Assembly: GCA_035997675.1 (NCBI GenBank) | Contig: DASYIJ010000166.1 | Coordinates: forward strand, 1 to 14,057 | Length of the DNA: 14,057 bases | Source: JALYZC01 sp035997675 | GTDB lineage: Bacteria; Actinomycetota; Thermoleophilia; Solirubrobacterales; Solirubrobacteraceae | Direction: 5' to 3' | Shown: one piece after another, positions 13,594 through 14,057 of the stretch | Layout of the letters: each line of letters starts with the position of its first letter | Position numbering within the stretch: position 1 is the first letter of the stretch | The notes under the pieces: model-generated | Databases searched by the model: none | What the model was told of the DNA's origin: nothing | What the model saw: only the letters and a program-made list of their open reading frames with translations | Position numbers and translations under genes: made by a program

Positions 13594-13755
13594 TGCACCG
13601 AACGTTAGAGCGACGCGACGGAGCGCGCGTAGCTTGATTGTGAACGCGAGGAATTGGGCTGAGGATCAAACATTCGCCTAGCCGCGCCGGGTCGGGCCGC
13701 GCGCTCCCCGCCGGCGGTGGTCCGCCCCTCGCGCGGGGGTGCCGATAGCCCGAGC

Positions 13756-14057
13756 ATGCGACGAGGCAACGGCGTGCTCTCCGCGGCCCGCGACTTCATG
13801 CGCCGGCCCGAGCCGAGTGCCTACCCGACCTCGCCCGCGACCGCGACGCCGGCACGACTCGGTGACGCGCTCCTGGCCGCCGGCCTGATCGATCGCTCCA
13901 CCCTGGACTGGGGGCTCAGGCGCCAGCGCGAGACCGGCGAGCGGCTCGGTGCGATCCTGCTCGCGGCCGGGAAGGTGCACCGCCTGGACCTCCAGCGCGT
14001 GCTCGGCGAGCAGTGGGGCCTGCCCTTCATCGACCTGCTGGCGACGCCGACGCCGGT
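13756..14057 (+). CDS. MshEN/GSPII_E N-terminal domain protein, 3' end cut by window
   Basis: An open frame from ATG 13756 runs to the window end without a stop (100 full codons). After about 33 basic and Pro/Ala-rich residues come two tandem 24-residue motifs: RLGDALLAAGLIDRSTLDWG ending LRRQ (about 35-58), and RLGAILLAAGKVHRLDLQRV ending LGEQ (about 64-87), then WGLPFIDL. This is the MshEN pattern (RLG..L...G......L...L..Q), which in MshE-type ATPases binds c-di-GMP. Such domains sit at the N-terminus of type II secretion/type IV pilus ATPases and, in some bacteria, of glycosyltransferases or regulators. The C-terminal part that would decide is outside the window. The gene is divergent from the phospholipase gene. 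The 162-bp gap 13594-13755 holds no gene and only GC-rich small palindromes such as CCCC-TCGCGC-GGGG (13725-13738). Confidence 0.8.
   Translation, partial: MRRGNGVLSAARDFMRRPEPSAYPTSPATATPARLGDALLAAGLIDRSTLDWGLRRQRETGERLGAILLAAGKVHRLDLQRVLGEQWGLPFIDLLATPTP

Noticed and set aside
11182..13608. Plus-strand open frame of 808 codons across two minus-strand genes
   Set aside because: It crosses the riboswitch, a promoter and two well-supported genes, and its translation is low-complexity Arg/Gly/Val-rich without a domain.

Overview
This is a GC-rich, gene-dense bacterial window. Short ATGA/GTGA overlaps between genes, GTG starts, a c-di-AMP riboswitch in front of an Rpf-like cell-wall gene, an MprAB-like two-component pair and a P450-type [3Fe-4S] ferredoxin all suggest an actinomycete. 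My best guess is a Thermoleophilia/Solirubrobacterales-like lineage. That is inference from gene content and style, because no rRNA or other phylogenetic marker is present.

Layout. (1) 2-385 (+): a small two-helix membrane protein of unknown function. (2) 376-2347 (-): a tightly overlapping redox operon, read in the order diheme ferric-reductase-like membrane protein, FAD-dependent ferredoxin reductase, [3Fe-4S] ferredoxin. (3) 2451-6072 (+), divergent from (2): an OmpR-type response regulator and its MprB-like histidine kinase (ATGA overlap), then a single-pass protein with a Ser/Thr/Gly tail, then an ApbE-type FMN transferase (GTGA overlap). Together (2) and (3) look like a regulated electron-transfer locus, but no recognisable FMN-binding carrier is present. 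(4) 6326-9023 (+): a translationally coupled partner-switching operon of STAS anti-anti-sigma protein, membrane-anchored SpoIIE/PP2C phosphatase and a Clp-N-like small protein. The phosphatase very probably starts at a CTG codon, which restores a signal peptide. (5) 9067-10830 (+): a GH15 glycosidase. (6) 10870-12076 (-): an Rpf-like lytic transglycosylase with a PcsB/CwlO-like coiled coil, preceded by a c-di-AMP (ydaO) riboswitch and a matching promoter. (7) 12100-13593 (-): a Tat-exported phospholipase C/phosphoesterase. (8) 13756-end (+): the start of a gene with an MshEN (GSPII_E N-terminal) domain made of two 24-residue c-di-GMP-binding-type motifs, cut by the window end.

How they work together. 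The redox locus should pass NAD(P)H electrons through the flavoprotein and ferredoxin, or towards the diheme membrane protein. The adjacent two-component system is the obvious candidate regulator. The STAS/PP2C/Clp-N operon looks like a stress-signalling module whose phosphatase carries a large low-complexity outer segment. The right end concerns envelope and lipid metabolism, and two cyclic-dinucleotide inputs lie there within 2 kb: a c-di-AMP riboswitch and a probable c-di-GMP-binding domain.

I see no tRNA, rRNA, CRISPR array, insertion sequence or phage gene. No gap without a gene exceeds 300 bases; the longest is 6073-6325.
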